A stretch of DNA of 64,000 bases, taken from the NCBI RefSeq assembly GCF_002237595.1, contig NZ_CP022529.1, positions 4,432,001-4,496,000 on the forward strand. Reading direction: 5' to 3'. The stretch comes from Labrenzia sp. VG12 (GTDB lineage Bacteria > Pseudomonadota > Alphaproteobacteria > Rhizobiales > Stappiaceae). The notes below the pieces were generated by a model that saw only the letters and a list, made by a program, of their open reading frames with translations, did no database searches and had not been told where the DNA came from. Each line of letters starts with the position of its first letter. The stretch's first letter is position 1. Made by a program: the position numbers and the translations under genes. Below, piece by piece: positions 1 through 8,172 of the stretch.

Positions 1-402
1 GAAATCCGGGTTGAGGATCCATTGCCAGGCAAGACCGGTCACGATGAAACTGAGCGCGAACGGATAGAGCAGAATGGTCCGGAACGTGTCCTCGAAACGG
101 ATTTTCTGATCGAGCAATGCCGCCAGAACAAATCCGATGAGCAGGGAGAAAACCAGCGAGAATCCGCCATAAATGGCGAGGTTCTCAATCGAGATCAGCC
201 ACTTGTTGCTGTTCCAGAGCCGCTCGTACTGGTCGAAGCCGACGAATTTTTCACGCGGCAGCAGCTTGGAATTGGTGAAGGAGTACACCACCGTCCAGGC
301 GGTGCCGCCGATAAACACCACCAGCGCGGTGACGATCATCGGAATCGCGGCCACCTTTGCATTCAGGTTGCGGTGCCAGAGAGCCGGGCGCGTTGCGGCC
401 AT
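1..402 (-). CDS. Sugar ABC transporter permease, MalF type (C-terminus beyond window)
   Basis: This is the N-terminal 134 residues of an inner-membrane permease that would carry sugar delivered by the binding protein encoded just upstream. The visible part has a short cytoplasmic leader, a first membrane segment at about residues 15-38, a hydrophilic loop with a YSFTNS/FVGFDQYERLW-like stretch typical of MalF/UgpA permeases, and two further hydrophobic segments. The ATG at 402 is chosen because AGGA lies about 8 bases upstream; an in-frame ATG at 417 is less well placed. The reading frame is open to the window edge. It follows the binding-protein gene on the same strand after 135 bases that hold two stem-loops. 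Family membership is clear; the sugar is not. Confidence 0.85.
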   Translation of the reverse strand, partial: MAATRPALWHRNLNAKVAAIPMIVTALVVFIGGTAWTVVYSFTNSKLLPREKFVGFDQYERLWNSNKWLISIENLAIYGGFSLVFSLLIGFVLAALLDQKIRFEDTFRTILLYPFALSFIVTGLAWQWILNPDF

Positions 403-448
403 GCCAGTCTTCCTCATCGCAGTCAGGGGTCCGGAAAGGATCAAAGGA

Positions 449-520
449 CCCTGCGCGCAGTGCCGCGCGCAGGGCTGGAGGACGCCGCCCTTCAGGCATG
501 CTCCCTTGACGAAGGGCGGC
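449..520 (-). other. Two tandem stem-loops between binding-protein and permease genes
   Basis: Two perfect 10-bp hairpins lie in the 135-base gap. The first pairs CCCTGCGCGC (449-458) with GCGCGCAGGG (465-474). The second pairs GCCGCCCTTC (484-493) with GAAGGGCGGC (511-520). Neither is followed by a U-run. Such hairpins after a binding-protein gene often protect the upstream mRNA so that the binding protein is made in excess over the permease; that role is inferred here. Confidence 0.55.
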
Positions 521-537
521 GGAGCTCAGTGGCCGGA

Positions 538-1770
538 TCAGTCGGCGTTCGCGATGATCGAGGCAAACAGCTTCTGGGCGTCTTCGGCCGACATTGACGG
601 GTTGTTGAAGAACTCGACAAAGAGGTCGTTGACCTGCTGGTTGCTGTCTGCGGACATCAGCTGGTCGGTGCCCGGGATGATGTTGCCCTTGGCAAGGATC
701 GCCAGACCCTTCTTCATGCAGTCATTGGCGGCCGACAGATCGACATCGCCGCGCACCGGCAGAGAGCCTTTCTTCAGGTTGAAGGCCACCTGGGTTGCAG
801 GTGCCATCATGACCTTGGCCAGTTCACCCTGCGCCGCGGTGATCGCCTCATCGTCGACCTTCGGGAAATAGAAGGCATCACCGCCGGTCTGGATGACTTC
901 ATTGACGCCAAGACCCGGCAGGCAGGTGTAGTCTTCGCCGGCCACCTGGTTGGCGACCTGGAATTCTCCCTGGGCCCAGTCGCCCATGATCTGGCCGCCG
1001 GCCTTGCCGGTGATGACCATGTTGGTGGCGTCGTTCCAGTTCTGAACGTTGGAGTCCTTGGCCATGTCGCGAGCAACCGCAGCAGCCTCGAAGACCTTGG
1101 CCAGTTCCGGACCGGCGGCGAGATCGCCATCCTTGTCGCCAAACACCTTGGTATAGGTCTCAGGACCGGCCAGCGCGGTCAGCAGGGTCTGGAAGGCGAG
1201 CGTCGTCTGCCAGGGCTGCTGGCCCATGGCGAGCGGCACGATGCCGGCTTCCTGGAGCTTCGGAGCGGCGGCAACGAACTCCTCCCAGTTGGTCGGTACG
1301 GCAAGGCCGTTGTCGGTGAAGACGGCATTGTTGAGCCACAGCCATTGCGGAGAGTGGATGTTCACCGGAACGCAGTAGATCTTGCCATCGAGCGTGCAGC
1401 TTTCGAGCAGGGACGGCGGGAATACGACTTCGGCCCAGTTTCCTTCCTCGGCGATGTCGGTGAGGTCCCGCATCAGGCCGGCCTCGACCAGTTCCTCTGC
1501 CTGGCGGCCGTGGTTGAACTGTGTGGCGCCCATCGGGTCACCGCCGGTGATCCGGCTGATCATGATCGGGCGGGCTGTGCCGCCGGAGCCTGCAATGGCA
1601 CCATCGACCCACTTGTTGCCGGTCGCGTCAAAGGCCTTGGCAAACTCTGCAACGGCAGCGGCTTCGCCGCCGGATGTCCACCAATGCGTCACTTCAAGAT
1701 CGGTTGCGTTGGCAGCGCCGGCTGCACAAAGAGCAGTGGTTGCCACGAATACTGCGCGTAGTGATTTCAT
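538..1770 (-). CDS. Sugar ABC transporter substrate-binding protein, glucose/mannose-type family
   Basis: A 410-residue periplasmic solute-binding protein of extracellular family 1. It starts at ATG 1770, with GGAGGA about 5 bases upstream; the reading frame is open further but lacks such a site. Residues 1-22 form a signal peptide ending in an ANA-type cleavage site. The mature N-terminus (LEVTHWWTSGGEAAAV) and the following GNKWVDGAIAGSGG segment resemble the GtsA/GltB glucose-binding proteins of proteobacteria. The permease gene follows downstream on the same strand, and a LacI-family gene is divergent upstream with two palindromic operators between them. Glucose or another hexose is a reasonable guess, but the substrate is not proven by sequence. 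Confidence 0.88.
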   Translation of the reverse strand: MKSLRAVFVATTALCAAGAANATDLEVTHWWTSGGEAAAVAEFAKAFDATGNKWVDGAIAGSGGTARPIMISRITGGDPMGATQFNHGRQAEELVEAGLMRDLTDIAEEGNWAEVVFPPSLLESCTLDGKIYCVPVNIHSPQWLWLNNAVFTDNGLAVPTNWEEFVAAAPKLQEAGIVPLAMGQQPWQTTLAFQTLLTALAGPETYTKVFGDKDGDLAAGPELAKVFEAAAVARDMAKDSNVQNWNDATNMVITGKAGGQIMGDWAQGEFQVANQVAGEDYTCLPGLGVNEVIQTGGDAFYFPKVDDEAITAAQGELAKVMMAPATQVAFNLKKGSLPVRGDVDLSAANDCMKKGLAILAKGNIIPGTDQLMSADSNQQVNDLFVEFFNNPSMSAEDAQKLFASIIANAD

Positions 1771-1832
1771 TCTGTCCTCCCATCGAACGGAATGTTCGGG
1801 TGTCCTCACGATGCGGCCTCCACCGCATTAGC

Positions 1833-1877
1833 TGTAATCGATTACATCTTGTTGTAATCTGCGTGTAATCGATTACA
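1833..1877. promoter_or_regulatory. Paired LacI-type operators in divergent promoter region
   Basis: The perfect 14-bp palindrome TGTAATCGATTACA occurs twice, at 1833-1846 and 1864-1877. The centres are 31 bp apart, about three helical turns. An extra half-site TGTAATC lies between them at 1853. The central CG and the dyad are typical of LacI/GalR-family operators. The sites sit between the binding-protein gene (start 1770, minus strand) and the LacI-family gene (start 1993, plus strand), so autoregulation and control of the transporter are likely. Confidence 0.75.
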
Positions 1878-1992
1878 TTGATCATCATTCTCGTGAAACG
1901 CACTTGTGTCAACCCGGAATGTTGGTGCAGTGCAGTTCACAGCTGGTGCCACACCAAAAACACGATACCGATCAGGACCTTCGGAGACGACA

Positions 1993-3027
1993 TTGGCTCA
2001 AAAAAACGCACGTATCCGGGATGTCGCCAGGGAGGCGGGCGTATCAACGGCAACTGTGAGCCGCGCGCTGAGCAATCCGGAGCTGCTGTCGGAGAGCACC
2101 CGGGAACAGGTCTTTGCGGCGATCCGGGCAACAGGTTACCGGGTCAACCGTGCCGCCCGAAGCTTGAGAACGCGCAAGGCTGGTGCTGTGCTCGTCCTGG
2201 TGCCAAATCTCGGCAACCCGTTCTTCTCCAAGATTCTGGCCGGCATCAGCGAGACCTTTGGTGATCAGGACACATCTGTTCTGATAGCCGACACCAGGGA
2301 CAATCGCCTGTCCGGCAAGCGGCTGGTCGACTATTTCCTGGATTCGCAGATTGATGGCCTGATCTGTCTCGACGGTGCCCTGCCCGATGACGAGTTGCGA
2401 CTGCTGGAGGAAAACGATGTCGCAGGGCGGTTGGTGTTTGCGTGTGAATGGAAACAGGGGAACAGACTGCCATCCGTGCGCAGCGACAACGGCCAGGGCG
2501 CGCGTCTGGCCATCCGTCACCTTTACGACCTGGGGCATCGCAAGATTGCCCATGTGACCGGGCCGCAGGACAATGTCCTGACCCATGTCCGGCGTGAAGG
2601 CATGGTCGCGGAGCGTGCGGCGCTTGGCCTGCCTGTCCGCGACGAATGGATCGTCCGGGGTGATTTCTCGCTGGAGTCCGGCCGTGCAGCGGGGCTGCGC
2701 ATTCTGGAAATGGAAGACCGGCCGACAGCGGTTTTCTGTGCATCGGATCAGGTCGCCTTTGGCCTGATGTCCACTCTCACGGCACATGGCGTCCGCGTGC
2801 CGGAGGACATGTCGGTCATCGGTTTTGACGACATCGAGCTTTCCGAATTCTATGTACCTGCGCTGACAACCATTCGCCAGGACCGGCACGCCCTGGGAAC
2901 AAATGCCTCGTCTTTGCTGCTGGAATGCATGCAGTCCGGAGGGCTGCTGCAGGGAAGTGTGCCTGAGCCGGTGATGGTTGATGTTGAACTCGTGGTGCGG
3001 GCCAGTGCCGGTCCGCCGGCGTGCTGA
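1993..3027 (+). CDS. LacI/GalR-family transcriptional regulator
   Basis: A cytoplasmic sugar-responsive repressor of 344 residues. The start chosen is TTG 1993, with GGAG 6 bases upstream, because it places the helix-turn-helix (RIRDVAREAGVSTATVSRAL) at residue 7, as in LacI-family members; a GTG at 1906 would add 29 unlikely residues. The hinge helix follows (RAARSLRT), then a periplasmic-binding-protein-like effector domain at about residues 60-335 with VLVPNLGNPFFSKIL and the conserved SVIGFDDIELSEFYVPALTTIRQ segment. It is divergent from the sugar ABC operon and probably binds the two TGTAATCGATTACA sites. The effector is presumably the transported sugar. Confidence 0.9.
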   Translation: MAQKNARIRDVAREAGVSTATVSRALSNPELLSESTREQVFAAIRATGYRVNRAARSLRTRKAGAVLVLVPNLGNPFFSKILAGISETFGDQDTSVLIADTRDNRLSGKRLVDYFLDSQIDGLICLDGALPDDELRLLEENDVAGRLVFACEWKQGNRLPSVRSDNGQGARLAIRHLYDLGHRKIAHVTGPQDNVLTHVRREGMVAERAALGLPVRDEWIVRGDFSLESGRAAGLRILEMEDRPTAVFCASDQVAFGLMSTLTAHGVRVPEDMSVIGFDDIELSEFYVPALTTIRQDRHALGTNASSLLLECMQSGGLLQGSVPEPVMVDVELVVRASAGPPAC

Positions 3028-3403
3028 CAAGTGTAGTTCGGTCGGACACTTACCTGAGATCTACACGTTTTGATCTTCCCATAAGGTAAAGTGCAGCTAA
3101 TCTTAGAGGGAGGCAGGCTGGCTCTCACAATAACTCATATTCAAATGTATATTTACGAAGCGCGTCGACAAATACAGAAATAAATCGAATTATACAACCT
3201 GCACTCAACCAATGGGCGGCAAAATTTGCCCTACAGGTAAATATTGCCTATCTATATTTTTCCAGAAAATTTGAGGAATTGTTTCTTTTTATTTCAAAGA
3301 AAAATCTTGAATACATATTTATTGTAATTTGTTCCAGTACATTAGTGTTTAGTTAACTTGAATATGCCAGTCTAGATCATACAGTCAAACATTGGTGGTA
3401 AAA
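3028..3403. other. AT-rich intergenic region
   Basis: 376 bases between convergent/tandem genes, markedly richer in A and T than the flanks. No convincing gene is present. A short dyad GGCAAA-A-TTTGCC lies at 3218-3230 and several A/T runs precede the next gene, so it probably holds the promoter of the downstream pair. No factor can be assigned. Confidence 0.4.
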
Positions 3404-4207
3404 ATGCGTGTTTTGGCCTTTGGCTTGGCATTGTTCGTCTGCTCTCTCTTTGTTCAAAACGCTCACCTGTCGGCACAGACCGGCCTCAAGGTCGTCGGGA
3501 CCGGCGATGGTCTGGAAATGCTACGCGAGATCGGCGCCGGATTCTCCAAGGCGCATCCGGACATAGCGCTGGATATTCCGCCGAGCATCGGGTCAGGAGG
3601 TGGCATTGCCGCCGTTGGAACGGGGGCGGAACGCCTGGGCAGGGTTGCCCGTCCGCTCACCGACAGCGAAGTGGAATACGGACTTGTTTATCTGCCCTTC
3701 GCCAAGATCCCGAGCGCGGTTTTCACGCATCCATCGACCGGTGTTGACGGTCTGACCAGTGAAGACCTTGTCAAACTCTATTCCGGTGAGATCACAAACT
3801 GGGCGGACCTGGGCGGCGCCGACCTGCGGGTGCGGCTGGTCCGGAGGGAAGATGCCGACAGTACGCTGCAGGTTCTGAAAGCGACGATGCCGGGTTGGGA
3901 TGAACTGACGTTCTCGCCAAGATCCAAGACCGCTCTGACGACACAGGAAGCGATCGAGACGGCACGGGGCGTCGAGGGCGCGATCGCCTTCGGTCCATAC
4001 TCCAGCCCGCTGGAAAACGGTCTGTCCGTTCTGGAAATCGACGGCCACCACCCGACGGATGACAGCTATCCGAGCGCCGTGACGCTGGCCCTGATCTACA
4101 AGGACGGGACGCTGGAGGAGGACATGCAGGCGTTCATTTCCTTCAGCCAATCGGACCAGGCGCGGGATTTGATCCGAAACTTCGGCGGTGTTCCCGTCGG
4201 CAACTAG
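3404..4207 (+). CDS. PstS-like periplasmic substrate-binding domain protein
   Basis: A 267-residue exported protein beginning at ATG 3404, with a signal peptide to about residue 25 (hydrophobic core LAFGLALFVCSLFV, cleavage near LSAQ). The mature part is a PBP-like domain of the phosphate-binding (PstS) type. It has VVGTGDGLEMLREIGAGF near the start, a GSGGGIAAVGTGAERLGRVARPL segment equivalent to the anion-binding SG loop, and the typical EDLVKLYSGEITNWADLGG motif. There is no transporter permease nearby. The gene lies 12 bases before a membrane GGDEF-EAL gene and is almost certainly cotranscribed with it. A role as a periplasmic ligand sensor for that enzyme is inferred. Confidence 0.8.
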   Translation: MRVLAFGLALFVCSLFVQNAHLSAQTGLKVVGTGDGLEMLREIGAGFSKAHPDIALDIPPSIGSGGGIAAVGTGAERLGRVARPLTDSEVEYGLVYLPFAKIPSAVFTHPSTGVDGLTSEDLVKLYSGEITNWADLGGADLRVRLVRREDADSTLQVLKATMPGWDELTFSPRSKTALTTQEAIETARGVEGAIAFGPYSSPLENGLSVLEIDGHHPTDDSYPSAVTLALIYKDGTLEEDMQAFISFSQSDQARDLIRNFGGVPVGN

Positions 4208-4219
4208 CGTTCTCGGCCC

Positions 4220-7111
4220 ATGATACGTCATTCCTCCCTTCTTTGGCATTACACATACGGCGCGGTCTTCACCGCCGTATGTGCCTTTGCCGGCCTGATC
4301 GGCCTGGTGGCGTATCAGCTTGAAAACAGCATGACGCGGCAGGAAGCAGAGTTGTTGCAACTCTCCCATGCCCGCCTGCTTGAAACGCTCACGGCGGATG
4401 TCGAACTGGCCGGAACCCGGCTGGACTACCTGCTTGAGGACAGGCTGCGGCGGGTCAGCGCCATATCGGAGCGTGTCGACACGGTAAAAGCCATTGAATC
4501 GCGCAACAATGTCGCCATGTCGGAACTCCTTGGGCCAGCTGCCAAGCAGGCAGATGTCGACAGTCTCGTGGTGCTTGACGACAAGGGTCGTGTCATTGGC
4601 GCGTCTTCCTATTCGGCAGATCTTGTCGGGCTCAACAACACCATCCGCCGTTTCAGCTTCTTTGAGGACATCGATCAGTCGCTGAAGGCCAGCTATCCGG
4701 GGCAACGGCTGACCTACTCGAGCCTTCTTCCGCTCAGGGAGACCAGCATTTTCGTTCCCGGCGACAACGTGAATTCCGTCTCGCAGGTTATCTTTGTCCC
4801 GGTTTTCGACGATTTCGGATATGTGATCGGTGGGCTTCTGGCACAGCGCTGGTTGCGCTCTGAAGAACCGCTGCTGGCGGATCTTGCCGAAATCAATTCC
4901 TTCGAACTGGCGATCCTCGTCGACAACAAGGTGATCTCCAGGGCCAATTTCGCAGGCGGTCTCGCGGATCTCGAAATCTCGCCGACACAACCGAACATCA
5001 GCTACAACGGCGCCAGGGTGATTGCGTGCGGCGGGCCGGTCTCGCCCATGACCATCTGCGCCATGCTCCCGATCGAGGAGCTCACCTCGATCCAGGCAAA
5101 GCTGACCAGGATCGGTACCGAAGAAGAAACCAAGCTGCTCAAGTGGCTGTTCCTGTTCGGATTGCTGGCGCTGGTTGCCTTTGCCGCCGTCGCCTATCTC
5201 CTGTCCAGGCAGATCACCCGGCCGCTAACCAAGATCACTCGCGTTCTGAGCGGAATTGCCGCCGGCGACTTTGAAAGCCAGGTGGCGGGCACCGAGCGGC
5301 TCGACGAGGTTGGCGATATTGCCCGTTCGGTTGTTTCCCTGCAGCGCTCGGTCAAGGAACGCGATGCCCTGCGCACGCGGGTCCATGAAAAGAATACGAT
5401 CCTGCGCTCCCAGGAAGCGCAGCTGCGCGAACAGAACATCCTGTTCGATGCCGCGCTCAACAACATGTCCCACGGGCTTTGCATGTTCGACCGCAACGGT
5501 TGCCTGATCGTGTCCAACCAGAGGTTTGCAGAACTCTTCGGACTGCAGGCGGAAACGATCGGGTCCGGTCTGAGGGAGGAGCAGCTTTCTGCGCTATTGA
5601 ACGCCGAGTTGCTCGAATCCGACAGTTTGACACGTGCCGATGGGCGCGCCGTCGGTCAACGGACCGGGGGACCGGTCCAAAGCACGAAAATGGAGAAGAC
5701 CGGCACGGGCCGTATTGTCCTGACCACGCGGCAACCACTGGCCGATGGCGGTTATGTTGCCATCGCCGAAGATATTACCGAACGCCAGGAAGCGCGTGAC
5801 CGACTGGCCTTCCTCGCGCGCCACGACATTCTGACTCAATTGCCCAACAGGATCGAATTTCGCGACAAGATGGACAATCGCCTGCGCCGCCAGCGCGAAG
5901 AGGGGGGCGAGTTCGCCATCCTTTGTCTCGATCTGGACGAGTTCAAGACGGTCAACGATTCCCTGGGCCACCCGATCGGTGACGAGTTGCTGCGCCAGGT
6001 CGCCGATCGTCTCCGCGACCTGTGTGATGAAGACGATCTGGTCGTGCGGCTCGGCGGTGATGAATTTGCCATCTTGACGCGCATGCCCGTACGAATGACG
6101 CAGGTTGAAGAGCTGGCCGAGCTGGTGATCTGGAAACTGTCACAGCCGTTCCTGATCGCAGACCACGAGATCGTCATTGGTGTGAGTATCGGTATTGCGG
6201 TCGCAAAAGGCGACGACATCGCCGGAGACGAATTGTTCAAGCAGGCCGACCTCGCCCTCTACCGGGCCAAGGAGGAAGGGCGAAACACGCACCGGTTCTT
6301 CCAGACGGACATGGGCATTGCCGTCAATGACCGCAGGGAGCTGATCACTGACCTGCGCAGCGCGGTCGCAAATGGCGAGTTGGAGCTCTATTTCCAGCCA
6401 CAATATGCGATGAAGGACCTGCAGATTTCCGGGTTCGAGGCCCTGGTGCGCTGGAAGCATCCCAAGCGTGGCATGGTGCCGCCGGGCGACTTCATTCCGA
6501 TCGCCGAGGACACCGGCCTGATCCTGCAGGTGGGCGAGTGGGTCTTGAACGAGGCCTGCCGGATTGCCGCGGGCTGGCCGGACGATCTGCGCATCGCGGT
6601 CAACCTGTCACCCCGCCAGTTGCGCGGGCACGCCTTTGGACCGGTCCTGATCAATGCGCTGACGAGTTCGGGCCTCCGCGCGGACCGGCTGGAGCTGGAA
6701 GTGACGGAAACGGTGCTTCTGACCGATTCAGAAGAAGTTCTCGACGCGCTTCACCAGGCAAAGACCCTGGGTGTGAAGGTCTCCATGGACGACTTCGGCA
6801 CGGGATATTCCTCGCTCAGCTATCTGCGCCGCTTCCCGTTCGACAAGATCAAGATCGATCAGTCCTTCGTGCGGTCCATGGCCTATTCCGAAGAGTCGGT
6901 TTCAATCGTGAAGGCCGTGATCGAGCTGGCGAAGAACCTGAAGATGACCACCACGGCAGAGGGCGTCGAGACGCGGGAGCTGCTCGACATGCTCGCCGAT
7001 ATCGGCTGCACCGACGCCCAAGGATATTATCTGGGTCGCCCGATGCCGGTTGATGGCGCGGCAGAACTGATCCTGCCCGGCCAGGAAGCCATCACCACGG
7101 CGGCTCAATAG
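4220..7111 (+). CDS. Membrane-bound diguanylate cyclase/phosphodiesterase (HAMP-PAS-GGDEF-EAL)
   Basis: A 963-residue inner-membrane cyclic-di-GMP enzyme. The order is a first membrane helix (about 10-32), a large periplasmic sensor region (33-305), a second helix (about 313-332), HAMP (333-386), a PAS-like domain (about 405-520), GGDEF (about 525-690) and EAL (about 700-945). The GGDEF loop is intact (RLGGDEF near residue 611). The RxxD inhibitory site five residues before it is absent (DEDD instead). The EAL domain keeps GFEALVRW, NLSPRQL, DDFGTGYSS, KIDQSF and AEGVET, so both activities could be functional. It follows the PstS-like gene by 12 bases, suggesting that the soluble periplasmic protein feeds the periplasmic domain. 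Confidence 0.93.
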   Translation: MIRHSSLLWHYTYGAVFTAVCAFAGLIGLVAYQLENSMTRQEAELLQLSHARLLETLTADVELAGTRLDYLLEDRLRRVSAISERVDTVKAIESRNNVAMSELLGPAAKQADVDSLVVLDDKGRVIGASSYSADLVGLNNTIRRFSFFEDIDQSLKASYPGQRLTYSSLLPLRETSIFVPGDNVNSVSQVIFVPVFDDFGYVIGGLLAQRWLRSEEPLLADLAEINSFELAILVDNKVISRANFAGGLADLEISPTQPNISYNGARVIACGGPVSPMTICAMLPIEELTSIQAKLTRIGTEEETKLLKWLFLFGLLALVAFAAVAYLLSRQITRPLTKITRVLSGIAAGDFESQVAGTERLDEVGDIARSVVSLQRSVKERDALRTRVHEKNTILRSQEAQLREQNILFDAALNNMSHGLCMFDRNGCLIVSNQRFAELFGLQAETIGSGLREEQLSALLNAELLESDSLTRADGRAVGQRTGGPVQSTKMEKTGTGRIVLTTRQPLADGGYVAIAEDITERQEARDRLAFLARHDILTQLPNRIEFRDKMDNRLRRQREEGGEFAILCLDLDEFKTVNDSLGHPIGDELLRQVADRLRDLCDEDDLVVRLGGDEFAILTRMPVRMTQVEELAELVIWKLSQPFLIADHEIVIGVSIGIAVAKGDDIAGDELFKQADLALYRAKEEGRNTHRFFQTDMGIAVNDRRELITDLRSAVANGELELYFQPQYAMKDLQISGFEALVRWKHPKRGMVPPGDFIPIAEDTGLILQVGEWVLNEACRIAAGWPDDLRIAVNLSPRQLRGHAFGPVLINALTSSGLRADRLELEVTETVLLTDSEEVLDALHQAKTLGVKVSMDDFGTGYSSLSYLRRFPFDKIKIDQSFVRSMAYSEESVSIVKAVIELAKNLKMTTTAEGVETRELLDMLADIGCTDAQGYYLGRPMPVDGAAELILPGQEAITTAAQ

Positions 7112-7118
7112 ATCCCCG

Positions 7119-8138
7119 TCAGCGGCCGGCCGATGCCGTTGCGAACGGCGCGGCCGCCTTTCGCAGAAGATTGCCGGCAAAGGCCGTCAGGCCCTTGTCT
7201 TCTTCTGCGACATAAAACGGATCGGCGTAAAAGGTTGCGCCCGAGCTGAGCGCGATCTCCCGCATGGCTTCGACATGGGCCGGGGCGCCGGCGGAATACA
7301 CCACATGATCTGCTGTCAGCGGGCCGACCAGGTCCTGGGGGCGGTCGCGCAGAACGGTTTCATTGTCGCCATCGCTCGCTGTCAGCGTGATCGGAACGCC
7401 ATGGTTCTGTAGCCAGCGCACGGCATCTCGCATGTAAAGGCCGTCCCGGGTCCGGGCGCCGGCAATCACGCGGATCTCGCGACCCGGCTGGCCCATGCTC
7501 GCGGCAACGGCGATCGACCAGATTGGCGCAAACCCCGTTCCGGTCGAGGTCAGCAGGATGGGTTCGGGTTGACGGCGCAGGAAGGCATTGCCGAACGGGC
7601 CGCGCAGCTTCACCGCATGGCCGACGGAGATTTCCTTGCCGAGTTTCGACGAGACGACGCTGTTTTCATAGACCTTGATGTGGAAGACGATGACGCCCTC
7701 CTCGGCATCAAGATTGAGCGGCGTCGTCGGGCTGTAGTCTCGCGGCGGATAGCCGGCAAAAGTCGCTCTCAGATATTGGCCCGCGAGCCAGATCACCGGG
7801 CGCACGGTCCGGACGCGGACTTCAAGATAGTCTTCCTTGATGGTCCGGATGCTTTCAACGGTTCCCTTGATCGTCTTCACGATCGGCACCGGATCATAGG
7901 AAATCTCGGCATCGCCCTCCAGAACGGCAAGGCAGCCCAGCACCGTGTCCTTTTCCCGCGTTCCCAGATCGTCGACCGCGCCGCTGAGAACCCTGACGCG
8001 GCAGGTTTCGCACTGGCCGGAACAGCAGTCATGCGGAATGACGAGACGGCCCTCAAGGCCCGCATCGATCAGGGTGTCGCCGACATTCGCCTTGATCTTC
8101 TTGCCGTTGATGGTGACGGTGCAGCTGCTTTTCGACAT
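7119..8138 (-). CDS. 2Fe-2S ferredoxin-NAD(P)H oxidoreductase flavoprotein
   Basis: A 339-residue cytoplasmic electron-transfer protein with the architecture of oxygenase reductases. An N-terminal plant-type ferredoxin domain (residues 1-90) carries the cluster cysteines in CCSGQCETC plus a distal Cys in GCLA. It is followed by an FAD-binding barrel (about 95-195; RDYSPTTPL resembles the RxYS flavin motif) and an NAD-binding domain (about 200-320; LTSTGTGFAPIWS). ATG 8138 starts the protein in register with the ferredoxin fold. It lies 34 bases downstream of the cytochrome b fusion gene on the same strand, so NAD(P)H electrons probably pass from it to that membrane cytochrome. No oxygenase component is nearby. 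Confidence 0.85.
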   Translation of the reverse strand: MSKSSCTVTINGKKIKANVGDTLIDAGLEGRLVIPHDCCSGQCETCRVRVLSGAVDDLGTREKDTVLGCLAVLEGDAEISYDPVPIVKTIKGTVESIRTIKEDYLEVRVRTVRPVIWLAGQYLRATFAGYPPRDYSPTTPLNLDAEEGVIVFHIKVYENSVVSSKLGKEISVGHAVKLRGPFGNAFLRRQPEPILLTSTGTGFAPIWSIAVAASMGQPGREIRVIAGARTRDGLYMRDAVRWLQNHGVPITLTASDGDNETVLRDRPQDLVGPLTADHVVYSAGAPAHVEAMREIALSSGATFYADPFYVAEEDKGLTAFAGNLLRKAAAPFATASAGR

Positions 8139-8172
8139 GGCCGGGTCCGTTTTCTTGGAAACGCTTGAAGGA

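Noticed and set aside
1993..3030. A minus-strand frame opposite the LacI-type regulator
   Set aside because: It is antisense to a gene with a clear helix-turn-helix; no coding signs of its own.
3593..4990. A 465-codon minus-strand open frame across the PstS-like and GGDEF-EAL genes
   Set aside because: It spans two real genes and their junction on the other strand and shows no domain.
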